The notes: a model not told the origin generated them from the sequence alone. A stretch of 31,231 nucleotides of DNA from Prevotella sp. (GCA_020026195.1 JAHHQW010000028.1:1-31231), one strand, 5' to 3'. Positions 1 through 7,932 are shown, counted from the stretch's first letter. Program-made: numbers and translations.

Positions 1-138
1 TTTTTAGAATCGCTAAGCTATATGGCTATCCCCATTGATTATCTACTGAGCCTTACAGTCGCGGAGCTAAATCGTAAATATATATTGAAGCGAACAAAAA
101 AAGATGTCAGTACTCTGGAACAAATTCCTTTGCACTGA
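1..138 (+). CDS. Possible C-terminal tail of an upstream gene (45 codons)
   Basis: Reading frame 1 is open from the window edge to a TGA at 136-138, giving a 45-residue tail ending in EQIPLH. No family is recognisable. The last third of this frame lies inside a 15-bp hairpin (97-148), which is unusual because terminators normally follow the stop codon. The frame may therefore be accidental, and the real upstream gene could end earlier; another frame stops at 36-38. It is listed only because it is open at the edge. Confidence 0.22.
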   Translation, partial: FLESLSYMAIPIDYLLSLTVAELNRKYILKRTKKDVSTLEQIPLH

Positions 139-148
139 CATCTTTTTT
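97..148. terminator. Bidirectional hairpin terminator
   Basis: A perfect 15-bp inverted repeat joins AAAAAAGATGTCAGT (97-111) and its complement (134-148) around a 22-nt loop. It has A-tracts on one side and T-tracts on the other, so it can end transcription in both directions. It lies just beyond the stop (173-175) of the minus-strand gene and near the end of whatever enters from the left. Confidence 0.75.
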
Positions 149-172
149 ATATGGTAATAAAATTACTGTTAC

Positions 173-757
173 TTAACTGTACTGATTATCGGGAAGGTCT
201 ACTTTCTCAAACTTATATCCCATACGGCGCATCTGTATTGCTGCTCCTATGCGGAACATGGCTTTGATGGCGCGGGCAAAGGCATGGAATGCCATCGGCG
301 TAGATGGTTCTATATTCTCTAACCGTATGAGAGAGACGGTGGTCTGTCCGCAGCGGCGCACCATGTCTACTATCTGCTCTGCATCGGTGCCTTCTAAAGG
401 ACAGCCTAAGACATCACGTACTATATGGTCGTCCATGTTATCGAATCCCTGGTCGCCGTAATAACTACTGTAAGGTGTTTCCTTGCATTTCTCCCAGTCT
501 TCGTCCCATCCGTAAGCTACTGCCATGCCAAGATACATTGCCCACGACACCGACACTTCGGGATAGTTCTGTATCTCACGCACTGCATCTGCCACGTATT
601 CGGGAGCCATCTCCTTCCATATATCGTCTACGTCGTCTGTTGCAAGCAGTATTCCGTCTAACATATTATATTCTGTACAGAGTTTAAGAAGTTCGTTCTG
701 AACCTTATTCTCAAAACAATTTAAGTATTCTACATCCTTTATCTCCATGATAGTCAT
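173..757 (-). CDS. Conserved-looking hypothetical protein (194 aa)
   Basis: I do not recognise this protein. It is acidic, with no signal peptide or membrane segment. It has a central stretch rich in Trp, Tyr and Asp (GWDEDWEKC, then SSYYGDQGFDNMDDHI) and a basic C-terminal helix (IQMRRMGYKFEKVD). This looks like a soluble cytoplasmic protein. The frame can be extended to a TTG at 775, but a TAnnTTTG promoter box covers 773-780, so the ATG at 757 is chosen; the ATG at 748 is equally possible. It has its own promoter 30 bp after the acetyltransferase stop and ends before the 97-148 terminator, so it is probably monocistronic. Function unknown. Confidence 0.75.
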   Translation of the reverse strand: MTIMEIKDVEYLNCFENKVQNELLKLCTEYNMLDGILLATDDVDDIWKEMAPEYVADAVREIQNYPEVSVSWAMYLGMAVAYGWDEDWEKCKETPYSSYYGDQGFDNMDDHIVRDVLGCPLEGTDAEQIVDMVRRCGQTTVSLIRLENIEPSTPMAFHAFARAIKAMFRIGAAIQMRRMGYKFEKVDLPDNQYS

Positions 758-772
758 TTTTATTTGCTGATG

Positions 773-780
773 CAAAAATA
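773..780 (-). promoter_or_regulatory. Bacteroidetes -7 box for the 173-757 gene
   Basis: Read on the minus strand this is TATTTTTG, matching the TAnnTTTG -7 consensus. It sits about 16 bp upstream of the ATG at 757, implying a very short leader. No clear TTTG -33 element is visible at the expected distance, so the call rests on the -7 match and its position. Confidence 0.5.
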
Positions 781-787
781 ATGATTT

Positions 788-1261
788 TTACTTTGAATTA
801 AGATTGTATGTCATCTTAATGTGTGGTATTCCGTCGAGCATGAACACTTCTGATGTCTTGCGGAATCCTACCTTCTCGTACATCTTCATGGTGTATTCCT
901 GTGCTTCTATCTCTATTTCTTCTACTTTAAATTCGCTTACTGCAGCCTCAACGGCAGCACGTACTATCATCTGTCCGTAACCTTTACGGCGCTCGGTTGA
1001 TATTACCCGTCCTACAGATACTCTGCTCATGTGCGTACCGGCAGCACATACGCGTGCCATTGCCTTGATATTGTTCTGTGCATCTGTAATCCATAGATGC
1101 AGTGCTCTCTGATCGTCATCGTCTAAGTCCTGATATACACAGTTCTGCTCTACCACAAACACTGCGCTGCGTAATTTCAGCAGACTGTAAAGTTCGTCTA
1201 AAGACAGTTCGTTGAAACGTTTTAAATGTAGCGAAAATCCATTATCTAACTTCTTCAGCAT
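788..1261 (-). CDS. GNAT-family N-acetyltransferase, ElaA-like
   Basis: This is a 157-residue protein of the ElaA branch of the GCN5-related acetyltransferases, which move an acetyl group from acetyl-CoA to an unknown amine. The N-terminal block FNELSLDELYSLLKLRSAVF followed by VEQNCVYQDLD is the ElaA signature. The acetyl-CoA loop region reads VGRVISTERRKGYGQMIV, and the C-terminal helix has YEKVGF. The frame runs on to an ATG at 1309, but ElaA proteins begin close to the LSLDELY block, and a promoter -7 box at 1286-1293 falls inside the extension, so 1261 is chosen. Family assignment is firm; the substrate is unknown. Confidence 0.88.
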   Translation of the reverse strand: MLKKLDNGFSLHLKRFNELSLDELYSLLKLRSAVFVVEQNCVYQDLDDDDQRALHLWITDAQNNIKAMARVCAAGTHMSRVSVGRVISTERRKGYGQMIVRAAVEAAVSEFKVEEIEIEAQEYTMKMYEKVGFRKTSEVFMLDGIPHIKMTYNLNSK

Positions 1262-1285
1262 ATCTTTTATCTTTCGTAGTTTTTG

Positions 1286-1293
1286 CAAATATA
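1286..1293 (-). promoter_or_regulatory. Bacteroidetes -7 box for the acetyltransferase
   Basis: On the minus strand it reads TATATTTG, a match to TAnnTTTG, 25 bp upstream of the ATG at 1261. It decides the start codon of the acetyltransferase. A -33 TTTG is not obvious; a 10-bp palindrome (1318-1343) lies just upstream instead. Confidence 0.5.
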
Positions 1294-1317
1294 GTAATTT
1301 GAAGGACATTATAAATA

Positions 1318-1343
1318 ATTAATCTGAAAAATATCAGATTAAT
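1318..1343. repeat. 10-bp perfect palindrome upstream of the acetyltransferase promoter
   Basis: ATTAATCTGA (1318-1327) is the exact reverse complement of TCAGATTAAT (1334-1343), with the 6-nt loop AAAATA. It lies about 25 bp upstream of the -7 box of the acetyltransferase gene. It has no T-tract on the side expected of a terminator for the cob operon, so an activator or repressor site is as likely. No regulator can be named. Confidence 0.4.
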
Positions 1344-1420
1344 AAATATCTCTGCATAATCATAAATGTAAGGCAATACATACTCTGATGTATATCTGTT
1401 ATGTGAAGATATAAAATAAA

Positions 1421-1448
1421 AGCACCAGCAATGTAAGTCGCTGATGCT
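1421..1448 (-). terminator. Terminator of the cob operon
   Basis: On the minus strand AGCATCAGC (1448-1440) pairs with GCTGGTGCT (1429-1421) with one G-U pair and a 10-nt loop, then runs into TTTATTTTAT. It starts 24 bp after the cobC stop, as expected for the end of the GH13-cobUTSO-cobC transcript. Confidence 0.75.
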
Positions 1449-1471
1449 TCTACCGTCTCGGTATATATTCA

Positions 1472-2002
1472 TTAAATTTCTATAGTCTGAATGGCACCGT
1501 TATCTACAAGATGCTGAAAACAGTTGTCGGCAGTGAAGAGACCTCCGTAAATACCGGCGCAGATGATAACGCCGCCGTGAGCAAAGACTGCAACATTCTT
1601 ATAAGGCATCGTCTTCAGTTCGTCGAGGAATGATGACACGCGCGAATAGAGTTTTGGGAAACTCTCGCCATTGGTGGCTGCAAGGTGCATATAATCATCG
1701 TACCACTTGTTAAGGGCATCCTGATCTTCTATCTCATCAAACTTCTGCATCTCCCAGTCGCCCATGTTCATTTCCTTAAGACGCTCGTCGCGTTCTGCAT
1801 CGGCATGACCACAGAATTCTGCAAGTTTAACAGCTCTCGTCAGGGGTGATGTATAGACTTTATCAAACTTATTATCTCCAAGGTTCCTGAGCGTTACGGC
1901 AGCTTCCTCCTCGAACGTATCAGCCACCGGAACATCTGTCCATCCATAACATATTCCCTTAGGAATACCTACCCTGGTGTGTCTTATAAATGTTACTTTC
2001 AT
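1472..2002 (-). CDS. cobC: Alpha-ribazole phosphatase, histidine phosphatase family
   Basis: This 176-residue cytoplasmic enzyme would remove the 5'-phosphate from alpha-ribazole phosphate or adenosylcobalamin phosphate, the last step of nucleotide loop assembly. The phosphohistidine motif is at the N-terminus (FIRHTRVG, His8), followed by the CobC-typical GICYGWTDVPVAD. A conserved SPLTRA segment follows, with ERLKEMNMGDWE in mid-protein and the second catalytic His in FAHGGV. Length is normal for CobC. It is the last gene of the cob operon, 21 bp after cobO, and is followed by a terminator. Histidine phosphatases are hard to tell apart by motif alone, but the operon supports the cobalamin role. 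Confidence 0.9.
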   Translation of the reverse strand: MKVTFIRHTRVGIPKGICYGWTDVPVADTFEEEAAVTLRNLGDNKFDKVYTSPLTRAVKLAEFCGHADAERDERLKEMNMGDWEMQKFDEIEDQDALNKWYDDYMHLAATNGESFPKLYSRVSSFLDELKTMPYKNVAVFAHGGVIICAGIYGGLFTADNCFQHLVDNGAIQTIEI

Positions 2003-2023
2003 ATATCTGTAATATTAAAATGT

Positions 2024-2539
2024 TTACTTATCTATTCCGTCTCTCGATAATACGCCCTGCTGGTAATAATGCTTCACTTCCTGCATATCGGTAACAAGGT
2101 CTGCCATGTCTATTATCTCCTGCGGAGCATAACGTCCGGTAAGCACTACCTCTACGTTTGGCTTACGGTTTCTGACAGCCTCAACGACATCTTTCACGCT
2201 GATGAGTCTGAAATAAAGTGCAATGTTTATCTCGTCGAGTATCACCACGTCATACTGCCCAGAAGCAAGGATTTCAGTACATCTGTCAAGTCCTTCGCGT
2301 GCCATGTCGATGTCTTTCTGCGATGGTTCGCGGAAGATGAAACATCCTGAACCAAGCTGTTCGACTTTCAATTTAGGGAAAAGAGATTCTATCTTAGTCT
2401 CGTTGTATTTCATGTTCTTTACAAACTGACCGACATATACACTCATTCCGGCACACAGGGCACGCACAGCAAGTCCTACGGCAGCCGTACTCTTTCCTTT
2501 TCCGTTTCCGGTATATACGTGAACGTATCCTTTTTCCAT
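2024..2539 (-). CDS. cobO: Cob(I)yrinic acid a,c-diamide adenosyltransferase (CobO/BtuR type)
   Basis: The enzyme transfers the adenosyl group of ATP to the cobalt of corrinoids, forming the Co-C bond of the coenzyme. The 171-residue protein has the CobA/CobO/BtuR P-loop GNGKGKST at residues 11-18, the VVILDEIN Walker B region and VVLTGRYAP near the C-terminus. All are characteristic of the family, and the length is normal. It starts 3 bp after the cobS stop and precedes cobC by 21 bp, so co-transcription is likely. In enterobacteria the same family is called BtuR or CobA; CobO is used here for consistency with the cluster. Confidence 0.93.
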   Translation of the reverse strand: MEKGYVHVYTGNGKGKSTAAVGLAVRALCAGMSVYVGQFVKNMKYNETKIESLFPKLKVEQLGSGCFIFREPSQKDIDMAREGLDRCTEILASGQYDVVILDEINIALYFRLISVKDVVEAVRNRKPNVEVVLTGRYAPQEIIDMADLVTDMQEVKHYYQQGVLSRDGIDK

Positions 2540-2542
2540 AAC

Positions 2543-3337
2543 CTATAATACTATTGTAAGCATTGCTAAATAAAACGCAAGTTCCGTAAGCAGACAGATA
2601 GCTCCGCAGCAGTCGCCTGTGTATCCGCCTATTCTCTTTCTGATGAAATAATAGAGAAAGTACATCACTATACATGGTGCAAATATCAGTCGGTCCCAAT
2701 GTGCTGTAACTCCTGAAAAGATGAAGAACAAGGCAATGGGTATGAGTCCCTGCAATGCAAGCGACACCCCCTGCCACACTCCGTACTGACGATAAGTTAC
2801 ACCCGACTTAGACTGTTCTTCGGCACGGGCATAAGGTAATATGAGCGGAAGCTGCGAGGTTATCAGTTTGGCATACGGATCGGCAGCAAGTACCGCAAAG
2901 GCTGCATAATACGGTCCCATGCTGTAAAGTGACACTATAAGCAGGAGTTCGTACATTATCAGTGCTATGACGCCGAACGTACCTATATGCGAATCTTTCA
3001 TTATGGTGAGTATAAGCTCGCGGTTTATTCCTCCGCCACCGAAGCCGTCAAAGAAGTCGGCAAGTCCGTCTTCATGGAATGCACCCGTGAGAAGCATTCT
3101 TACGGCAACGGCTATGATGACCGTTATGGCAAACGGAAACAGCATGGAACCCCAGTAGAGGATAGCTGCCGTAACACCGCCTGTAATCCATCCTGTGAGA
3201 GGCCAGTGTTCAATAACTGTACGGTAACTGTCGCGCGGAGGCTGGTATATGCGCCACCACGGCAGACGGGTAAAGAATATGAGCGAAGCCCATATACGGT
3301 CGTACCATTTGCTAGAAGTATTTAGAGATATTCGCAT
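2543..3337 (-). CDS. cobS: Adenosylcobinamide-GDP ribazoletransferase (cobalamin synthase)
   Basis: This integral membrane enzyme joins adenosylcobinamide-GDP to alpha-ribazole (or its phosphate) to make cobalamin. The protein has 264 residues. The CobS signature GAFHEDGLADFFDGFGGG lies at about residues 85-102, and GGYTGDCCGA near the C-terminus is the second conserved block. Several hydrophobic helices fit the polytopic fold. The frame extends to a TTG at 3343; the ATG at 3337 gives the usual N-terminus. Its start overlaps the end of cobT by 26 bp, suggesting translational coupling. Together with CobU and CobT this completes the nucleotide loop pathway. Confidence 0.94.
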   Translation of the reverse strand: MRISLNTSSKWYDRIWASLIFFTRLPWWRIYQPPRDSYRTVIEHWPLTGWITGGVTAAILYWGSMLFPFAITVIIAVAVRMLLTGAFHEDGLADFFDGFGGGGINRELILTIMKDSHIGTFGVIALIMYELLLIVSLYSMGPYYAAFAVLAADPYAKLITSQLPLILPYARAEEQSKSGVTYRQYGVWQGVSLALQGLIPIALFFIFSGVTAHWDRLIFAPCIVMYFLYYFIRKRIGGYTGDCCGAICLLTELAFYLAMLTIVL

Positions 3338-4364
3338 TGTCAAAGTTTCCCATTTCGTTAATCATTCTTACTGCGCTGTCTATAAGCGGATAGGCACAGA
3401 GTGCTCCTGTTCCTTCGCCGAGTCGGAATCCTAACTGCAACAGCGGTTCGGCATTCATGAGCGAGAGCATCTGTCTGTGTCCGCTCTCATCGCCACAGTG
3501 TCCGAATACTGCATAGTCTAAGATGGCAGGGTACATACGGCTCGCTGCAAGCATACATGCCGACATTATGAAACCATCGACCATGATTATCATTCCGAGT
3601 TCGGCTGCACGCATCATCGCTCCTGCTGCCGCTACCATTTCGAAACCTCCGAAACAGCGCATTATGTCTTCGGTAGTGTATGTTGTATGTTCGTTCTTAA
3701 AACGCTCTATCGAACGTCTGAGAACAGAGAGTTTGCTGTTACGGCCTTCTGTATTAAGACCGGCACCCATGCCTACACATTTGTCAATGTCGATGCTGCC
3801 CATGAGTGACATCCAGATGCTCGACGGTGATGTATTTGATATTCCCATCTCGCCTACGCATAAGATGTTACATCCTTCGTCATGACACATATCGGTCATC
3901 TCTGCTCCGGCATCTATGGCACGGGCAAACTCTTCCGTGGTCATAGCATCCTCGTGCAGAAAGTTCTTTGTTCCGTAAGCCACCTTGCGGTTTATGATGT
4001 CTCCGTATGCTGACAGGTCATGGTCCACGCCCATGTCTACTATATGGAGCTTAAAGCCATGCTGACGACAGAACATATTTACAGCAGCACCGCCGCGTGT
4101 AAAGTTTATCATCATCTGCCACGTAACGTCCTTCGGCGATACACTCACATGTTCGTCGGATATTCCGTGATCGGCACCGAACACTATATGCGACGGACAG
4201 CTCAGCCGGGGTTCTAATGTATGCTGGATGATGCATATCTGTCTGGCAAGACTCTCTAATCTTCCTAACGAGCCGACGGGTTTGTTAAGATAGTCTATCT
4301 TGTGCTGGGCCTCAGCTGATATGCTCTTGTCTCTAGGCACTATGTTGAAATGTCTCATTGTCAT
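3312..4364 (-). CDS. cobT: Nicotinate-nucleotide--dimethylbenzimidazole phosphoribosyltransferase
   Basis: CobT activates the lower-ligand base by transferring phosphoribose from nicotinate mononucleotide, giving alpha-ribazole phosphate. The 350-residue length matches the family. Diagnostic stretches are KPVGSLGRLE (N-terminus), GADHGIS, TRGGAAVN, VGEMGISNT and the C-terminal LGEGTGA, whose Glu corresponds to the catalytic base. The start could be either Met of MTMRHF; the first is used. It begins 1 bp after the cobU stop. No base-synthesis gene such as bluB is in the window, so the base may be scavenged or made from elsewhere in the genome. Confidence 0.95.
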   Translation of the reverse strand: MTMRHFNIVPRDKSISAEAQHKIDYLNKPVGSLGRLESLARQICIIQHTLEPRLSCPSHIVFGADHGISDEHVSVSPKDVTWQMMINFTRGGAAVNMFCRQHGFKLHIVDMGVDHDLSAYGDIINRKVAYGTKNFLHEDAMTTEEFARAIDAGAEMTDMCHDEGCNILCVGEMGISNTSPSSIWMSLMGSIDIDKCVGMGAGLNTEGRNSKLSVLRRSIERFKNEHTTYTTEDIMRCFGGFEMVAAAGAMMRAAELGMIIMVDGFIMSACMLAASRMYPAILDYAVFGHCGDESGHRQMLSLMNAEPLLQLGFRLGEGTGALCAYPLIDSAVRMINEMGNFDNANISKYF

Positions 4365-4365
4365 G

Positions 4366-4887
4366 TTATTTAATCTTTACTGGTATTCCGCTTACCATAA
4401 GTATTACCTCGTCGGAATGTGCTGCGACATACTGGTTCATCCATCCCTGAAGGTCTGTAAAATGTCGCTGCGATGCATTGCTGCTTACGCCTCCGCTGCC
4501 TATCTCATTGGTTACGAAGATGAACGTTGCATCCTGAGACGTGAACTTATCAAACTCCCGCTCCACTGCTCCGAGTGCATCTTTTACATTTACCTCTCTG
4601 TTGTTTTCTACGTCATAGAAGAAGTTGGTGCACCACAGAGTAAGGCAGTCTATCACTGCCACCCTGCCCTCTATGTGTATGTTGCCGAGGTACTTCTCTT
4701 CTTCTATGTTAGTCCACTGCGGTCCGCGACGTTCCTGATGTATGCGTACCCGCTCTCGAAACTCATCATCCCATACGTGTGCGGTGGCAATATACACCGG
4801 TCTGTCGGAAAGACTGAGTGCAAGTTCTTCGGCATGACGGCTCTTTCCCGAACGCTGACCTCCTGTAATAAGTATTATCTTTTTCAT
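4366..4887 (-). CDS. cobU: Adenosylcobinamide kinase / adenosylcobinamide-phosphate guanylyltransferase
   Basis: This bifunctional enzyme phosphorylates adenosylcobinamide and then transfers GMP from GTP to it. The 173-residue protein has the CobU P-loop GGQRSGKS at residues 9-16, the RIHQERR segment carrying the His that is guanylylated in the family, VIDCLTLWCTN and the NEIGSG loop. The length is standard. Its ATG shares one base with the stop of the upstream GH13 gene (TGATG), and cobT begins right after it. It acts in the cytoplasm upstream of CobS. Confidence 0.95.
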   Translation of the reverse strand: MKKIILITGGQRSGKSRHAEELALSLSDRPVYIATAHVWDDEFRERVRIHQERRGPQWTNIEEEKYLGNIHIEGRVAVIDCLTLWCTNFFYDVENNREVNVKDALGAVEREFDKFTSQDATFIFVTNEIGSGGVSSNASQRHFTDLQGWMNQYVAAHSDEVILMVSGIPVKIK

Positions 4888-6554
4888 CAGGAACGATAAT
4901 TAAAATCAAGTATCACACCATCATTAGCATTAAGGCTTACCTTTATCTTACCGTCCTTCTGAAGAATCAGAGGAATCTTTTTGTCGGTGAGAATGTCTTT
5001 GACTAAGCGCTGTCCTTCATTAATGTTAAGGAATTCGAATGCGTGTGCAGGAATTATTATCTCTGTGTCAAGGTTTTTGTCGCTGAAATTAGCTGCCACA
5101 ATCATAAGCTGTGATTCGCTCTTACGGATGAACGCATAGACCGAATGCTTGTCGAAATTAGCGTTATCGAGGTTGGCATACATCAGATCGAAGAATACTC
5201 CGTTGACAACAGCATTCTGATGTGCTGCGTCGTTAAGTATCCTGCAATACTTTTTATAGATATTCTTTTCATCCTGTCGGAGCGATCTTCTCTGAACATA
5301 TCCTCTGTAAAGACTGCCGGGAGACCAGTAGTCGAATATCGTAGTACGTCCGTCACAACCGCTGAAACCTTCGCTGTCCATACCTTTCTCACCAAATTCC
5401 TGTCCGGCATACAGCATGAACGGATTGTTACGCATAAGTGCACATACCATAACCGCAGGTATTCCCTTCAGTGCATTTCCGGCAAAGTAATCGCTGGCAA
5501 TACGCTGCTCGTCATGATTCTCAAGGAAATAAAGCATGTGGTCTTTTATGTCATCGACACTCTGCCACTGCCATGTAATTTCAGACGCATCGCCTTCGCC
5601 ACGCATCACACTGCGAATACGGTCGTACATTCCTACCTTATCGTAAAGGTAATCGAAACCTGATGCAATATACTTACGGTAGAGCGACGGATTGTACACT
5701 TCTCCGATGAATACAAACTCAGGATATTTCTCTTTTATCTGTACTGTCACCCATGCCCAGAACTCTGCAGGCACCATCTCTGCCATATCGCAGCGTACGC
5801 CGTCTATCTTCTTAGATGCCCAGAACATAAGTATGTCGCGCATCTTAAGCCATGTGTCGGGAATGGGATTGAAATGTACCGAAACGCCTCCGGCATCGCA
5901 GTAGTCTACGCCATAGTTAAGTTTTACCGTCTCGTACCAGTCGTTCTGTCCGGGATGTGCATCAAACTTATCATTACCTGTAGCCCGTGCCGGATTCTCT
6001 GTATAACTGCCCTTATCAAAATTGGGAGCAAACTCCTGACCTACACAGTAATAGAAATTATTTGAAGCAGAGAATCCCATGTTACGGTCGTCATCTTCTC
6101 CTAAGTCTCGTACGCCTTCGGGCTTCATTACCGAATGATACTGTCTTGCAACATGATTTGGAACGAAATCTATTATGACCTTAAGGCCTGCATTATGTAT
6201 ACGTCTTACGAGTCTTTTAAACTCAGACATTCTTTCGTCAACGTCTACGGCAAGGTCGGGGTCTACATCATAATAGTCTGTTATGGCATAAGGCGAACCA
6301 GCCCTGCCCTTTACAATAGCACTGCAAGAATCATCTATTCCGTATGATTTATAGCTTGTGGTTGTGGCATGGCGTATGACACCCGTAAGCCATATATGCG
6401 AAACTCCTAATTCTGAAATACGCTCTAAGGTTCTTGATTTAATGTCGTTAAACTTTGCACATCCGTTTTCAGTTATCGAGCCGTTAACGATATTATTATT
6501 GGTGCGATTACCGAAAAGTCGTGTAAAGATCTGATAAATTATTATTTTATCCAT
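4887..6554 (-). CDS. GH13 family alpha-amylase/glucanase, cytoplasmic
   Basis: This 555-residue glycoside hydrolase is expected to act on alpha-glucans. The four GH13 motifs are present: DFVPNH at 129-134, DGVRCD with nucleophile Asp256, IGEV with acid/base Glu285, and ENHD with Asp348. The C-terminal 90 residues look like the usual beta-sandwich domain. There is no signal peptide, so it should act inside the cell on glycogen or imported maltodextrins; exact specificity cannot be read. Its stop overlaps the cobU start by one base, so it is the first gene of the cob operon, a partnership with no obvious biochemical reason. Two hairpins separate it from fabD. Confidence 0.9.
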   Translation of the reverse strand: MDKIIIYQIFTRLFGNRTNNNIVNGSITENGCAKFNDIKSRTLERISELGVSHIWLTGVIRHATTTSYKSYGIDDSCSAIVKGRAGSPYAITDYYDVDPDLAVDVDERMSEFKRLVRRIHNAGLKVIIDFVPNHVARQYHSVMKPEGVRDLGEDDDRNMGFSASNNFYYCVGQEFAPNFDKGSYTENPARATGNDKFDAHPGQNDWYETVKLNYGVDYCDAGGVSVHFNPIPDTWLKMRDILMFWASKKIDGVRCDMAEMVPAEFWAWVTVQIKEKYPEFVFIGEVYNPSLYRKYIASGFDYLYDKVGMYDRIRSVMRGEGDASEITWQWQSVDDIKDHMLYFLENHDEQRIASDYFAGNALKGIPAVMVCALMRNNPFMLYAGQEFGEKGMDSEGFSGCDGRTTIFDYWSPGSLYRGYVQRRSLRQDEKNIYKKYCRILNDAAHQNAVVNGVFFDLMYANLDNANFDKHSVYAFIRKSESQLMIVAANFSDKNLDTEIIIPAHAFEFLNINEGQRLVKDILTDKKIPLILQKDGKIKVSLNANDGVILDFNYRS

Positions 6555-6585
6555 TAAAACTTTTCAATTATGAATACTAAAAAGG

Positions 6586-6654
6586 CAGATTATGAAATAG
6601 TCTGTCTGAAAAAGACAAAGGGTTGAAAGACTATCAGCGCTTCCAACCCTTTGT
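6586..6654 (-). terminator. Two tandem hairpins between fabD and the GH13-cob operon
   Basis: On the minus strand the first hairpin pairs ACAAAGGGTTG (6654-6644) with CAACCCTTTGT (6625-6615) and runs into a stretch containing TCTTTTT. The second pairs CAGACTA (6604-6598) with TAATCTG (6592-6586) and runs into CCTTTTTAG. The first is a convincing terminator for fabD. The second is weaker and could be a back-up or an attenuator for the operon that begins at 6554. No TAnnTTTG box is visible between the hairpins and the GH13 start. Confidence 0.7.
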
Positions 6655-6668
6655 TATAATGTTATTGA

Positions 6669-7556
6669 TTATTCTATGCCGTGGGCATTCATGGTCTTGT
6701 CGATGCGCTTAACCAAGCCCTGAAGAACTGCACCCGGACCGCACTCTGTGAATTCGTCGGCTCCGTCGGCAATCATGTTCTGTACGCTCTGTGTCCAGCG
6801 AACGGGACTTGTGAGCTGTGCTATGAGGTTTGCCTTGATCTCTACCGGATCGGTGTGAGGCTTAGCATCTACGTTCTGGTAAACAGGACACTTGGGTGCG
6901 CTGATTTCTGTCTTCTCGATAGCTTCCTGAAGTTCTACACGTGCAGGCTCCATCAGAGGTGAGTGGAATGCACCGCCTACCTTAAGTACAAGGGCACGAC
7001 GTGCACCTGCTGCCTTAAGCAGTTCGCAAGCCTTCTCAAGAGCTTCCTTATGTCCGCTGATAACAAGCTGACCGGGACAGTTGAAGTTTGCAGGGATACA
7101 TACTGATTCGGGAGTATTTACCTGAGCACAGATTTCTTCTACCTTTTCATCAGGCAGACCGATGATTGCAGCCATAGTAGAAGGTGTTGCCTCGCAAGCC
7201 TTCTGCATCGCCATGGCACGCTTGTATACTAACTTCAGACCGTCTTCGAAACTAAGAGCACCAGCAGCTACAAGTGCCGAGAACTCTCCGAGTGAATGAC
7301 CTGCCGTCATATCGGGCTGGAATTTATCACCCATACATAATGCACTGATGATACTGTGAAGATATACCGCAGGCTGTGTTACCTTTGTCTCTTTCAGCTG
7401 ATCGTCTGTTCCTTCGAACATTATGTCAGTGATCTTGTAACCTAAAATATCGTTTGCCTTATCAAAAAGTTCTTTTGCTAAAGGATTGCTTTCATACAGA
7501 TCCTTACCCATACCCACAAACTGGGCACCCTGTCCAGGGAATACAAATGCTTTCAT
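6669..7556 (-). CDS. fabD: Malonyl-CoA:acyl carrier protein S-malonyltransferase
   Basis: FabD loads malonate from CoA onto acyl carrier protein for fatty acid synthesis in the cytoplasm. The 295-residue protein begins with the family's FPGQGAQFVGMG. It has the catalytic GHSLGE with Ser88, and GGAFHSPLM carrying the active-site His, followed by QNVDAKPH. CGPGAVLQGLVKR near the end is also typical. It has its own promoter (7586-7616) and a terminator just after the stop, so it is transcribed alone. Confidence 0.95.
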   Translation of the reverse strand: MKAFVFPGQGAQFVGMGKDLYESNPLAKELFDKANDILGYKITDIMFEGTDDQLKETKVTQPAVYLHSIISALCMGDKFQPDMTAGHSLGEFSALVAAGALSFEDGLKLVYKRAMAMQKACEATPSTMAAIIGLPDEKVEEICAQVNTPESVCIPANFNCPGQLVISGHKEALEKACELLKAAGARRALVLKVGGAFHSPLMEPARVELQEAIEKTEISAPKCPVYQNVDAKPHTDPVEIKANLIAQLTSPVRWTQSVQNMIADGADEFTECGPGAVLQGLVKRIDKTMNAHGIE

Positions 7557-7585
7557 ATTCGTCTTGTTTTTATAATTTGATGTTG

Positions 7586-7616
7586 CAAAGTTACTGTTTT
7601 TTATCTATTTTACGAA
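7586..7616 (-). promoter_or_regulatory. fabD promoter
   Basis: On the minus strand TAACTTTG (7593-7586) matches the TAnnTTTG -7 box, with TTCG (7616-7613), one base off the TTTG -33 element, 19 bp upstream. The ATG of fabD is about 30 bp downstream, a normal leader for this phylum. Confidence 0.65.
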
Positions 7617-7871
7617 CGTGATGCTCATAAATCATCAAAAAAGTATACGCATACTATCATTTTTAATCATTATTAGGTATATCACTGCCATCCTTCTTCA
7701 TTTTATACTAACATCTGTATATATGTGCATAACACTGACAATACTTAATTTTATATGCGCAGCTAAAAGTTTAGAAGATTATAAACCTAAACAATAGACT
7801 AAATGTATATTATCTGCTGCATGTCAGCAAAAATTTTTATACTATGTGTTAATCAAAATATTGCATAATTA
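7617..7871. other. AT-rich divergent intergenic spacer
   Basis: About 255 bp between the fabD and PD40 promoters hold no convincing gene, RNA or repeat. There is a small GTAT/ATAC dyad near 7650 and otherwise low-complexity AT-rich DNA. Together with the two flanking promoters this makes a 376-bp divergent control region. Confidence 0.5.
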
Positions 7872-7903
7872 TTTGACTATTATCAAGATTCTGTATATCT
7901 TTG
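7872..7903 (+). promoter_or_regulatory. Promoter of the PD40-udp operon
   Basis: TTTG (7872-7875), a 20-bp spacer and TATCTTTG (7896-7903) match the Bacteroidetes TTTG-N19-21-TAnnTTTG consensus exactly. Transcription would begin near 7909, which rules out starts upstream and favours the ATG at 7933, where a signal peptide begins. Confidence 0.8.
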
Positions 7904-7932
7904 TAAATCCAAGAATGAAATGTCAGAGATAT

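Noticed and set aside
1242..1472. 76-codon minus-strand frame between cobC and the acetyltransferase
   Set aside because: It contains the cob terminator and the acetyltransferase promoter, and its product looks random.
2394..2777. Minus-strand frame overlapping cobS and cobO
   Set aside because: It runs through both genes in a different frame, is Cys/Arg-rich, and the cobO and cobS reading frames are unambiguous.
4300..4899. Long plus-strand open frame of 199 codons across cobU/cobT
   Set aside because: It is antisense to two well-supported cob genes and its product is a Cys/Tyr-rich, low-quality sequence with no motif; a shadow of the real genes.
6555..6668. Cobalamin riboswitch upstream of the cob operon
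   Set aside because: The gap is only 114 bp, contains two hairpins explained as terminators, and shows no B12-box-like sequence.
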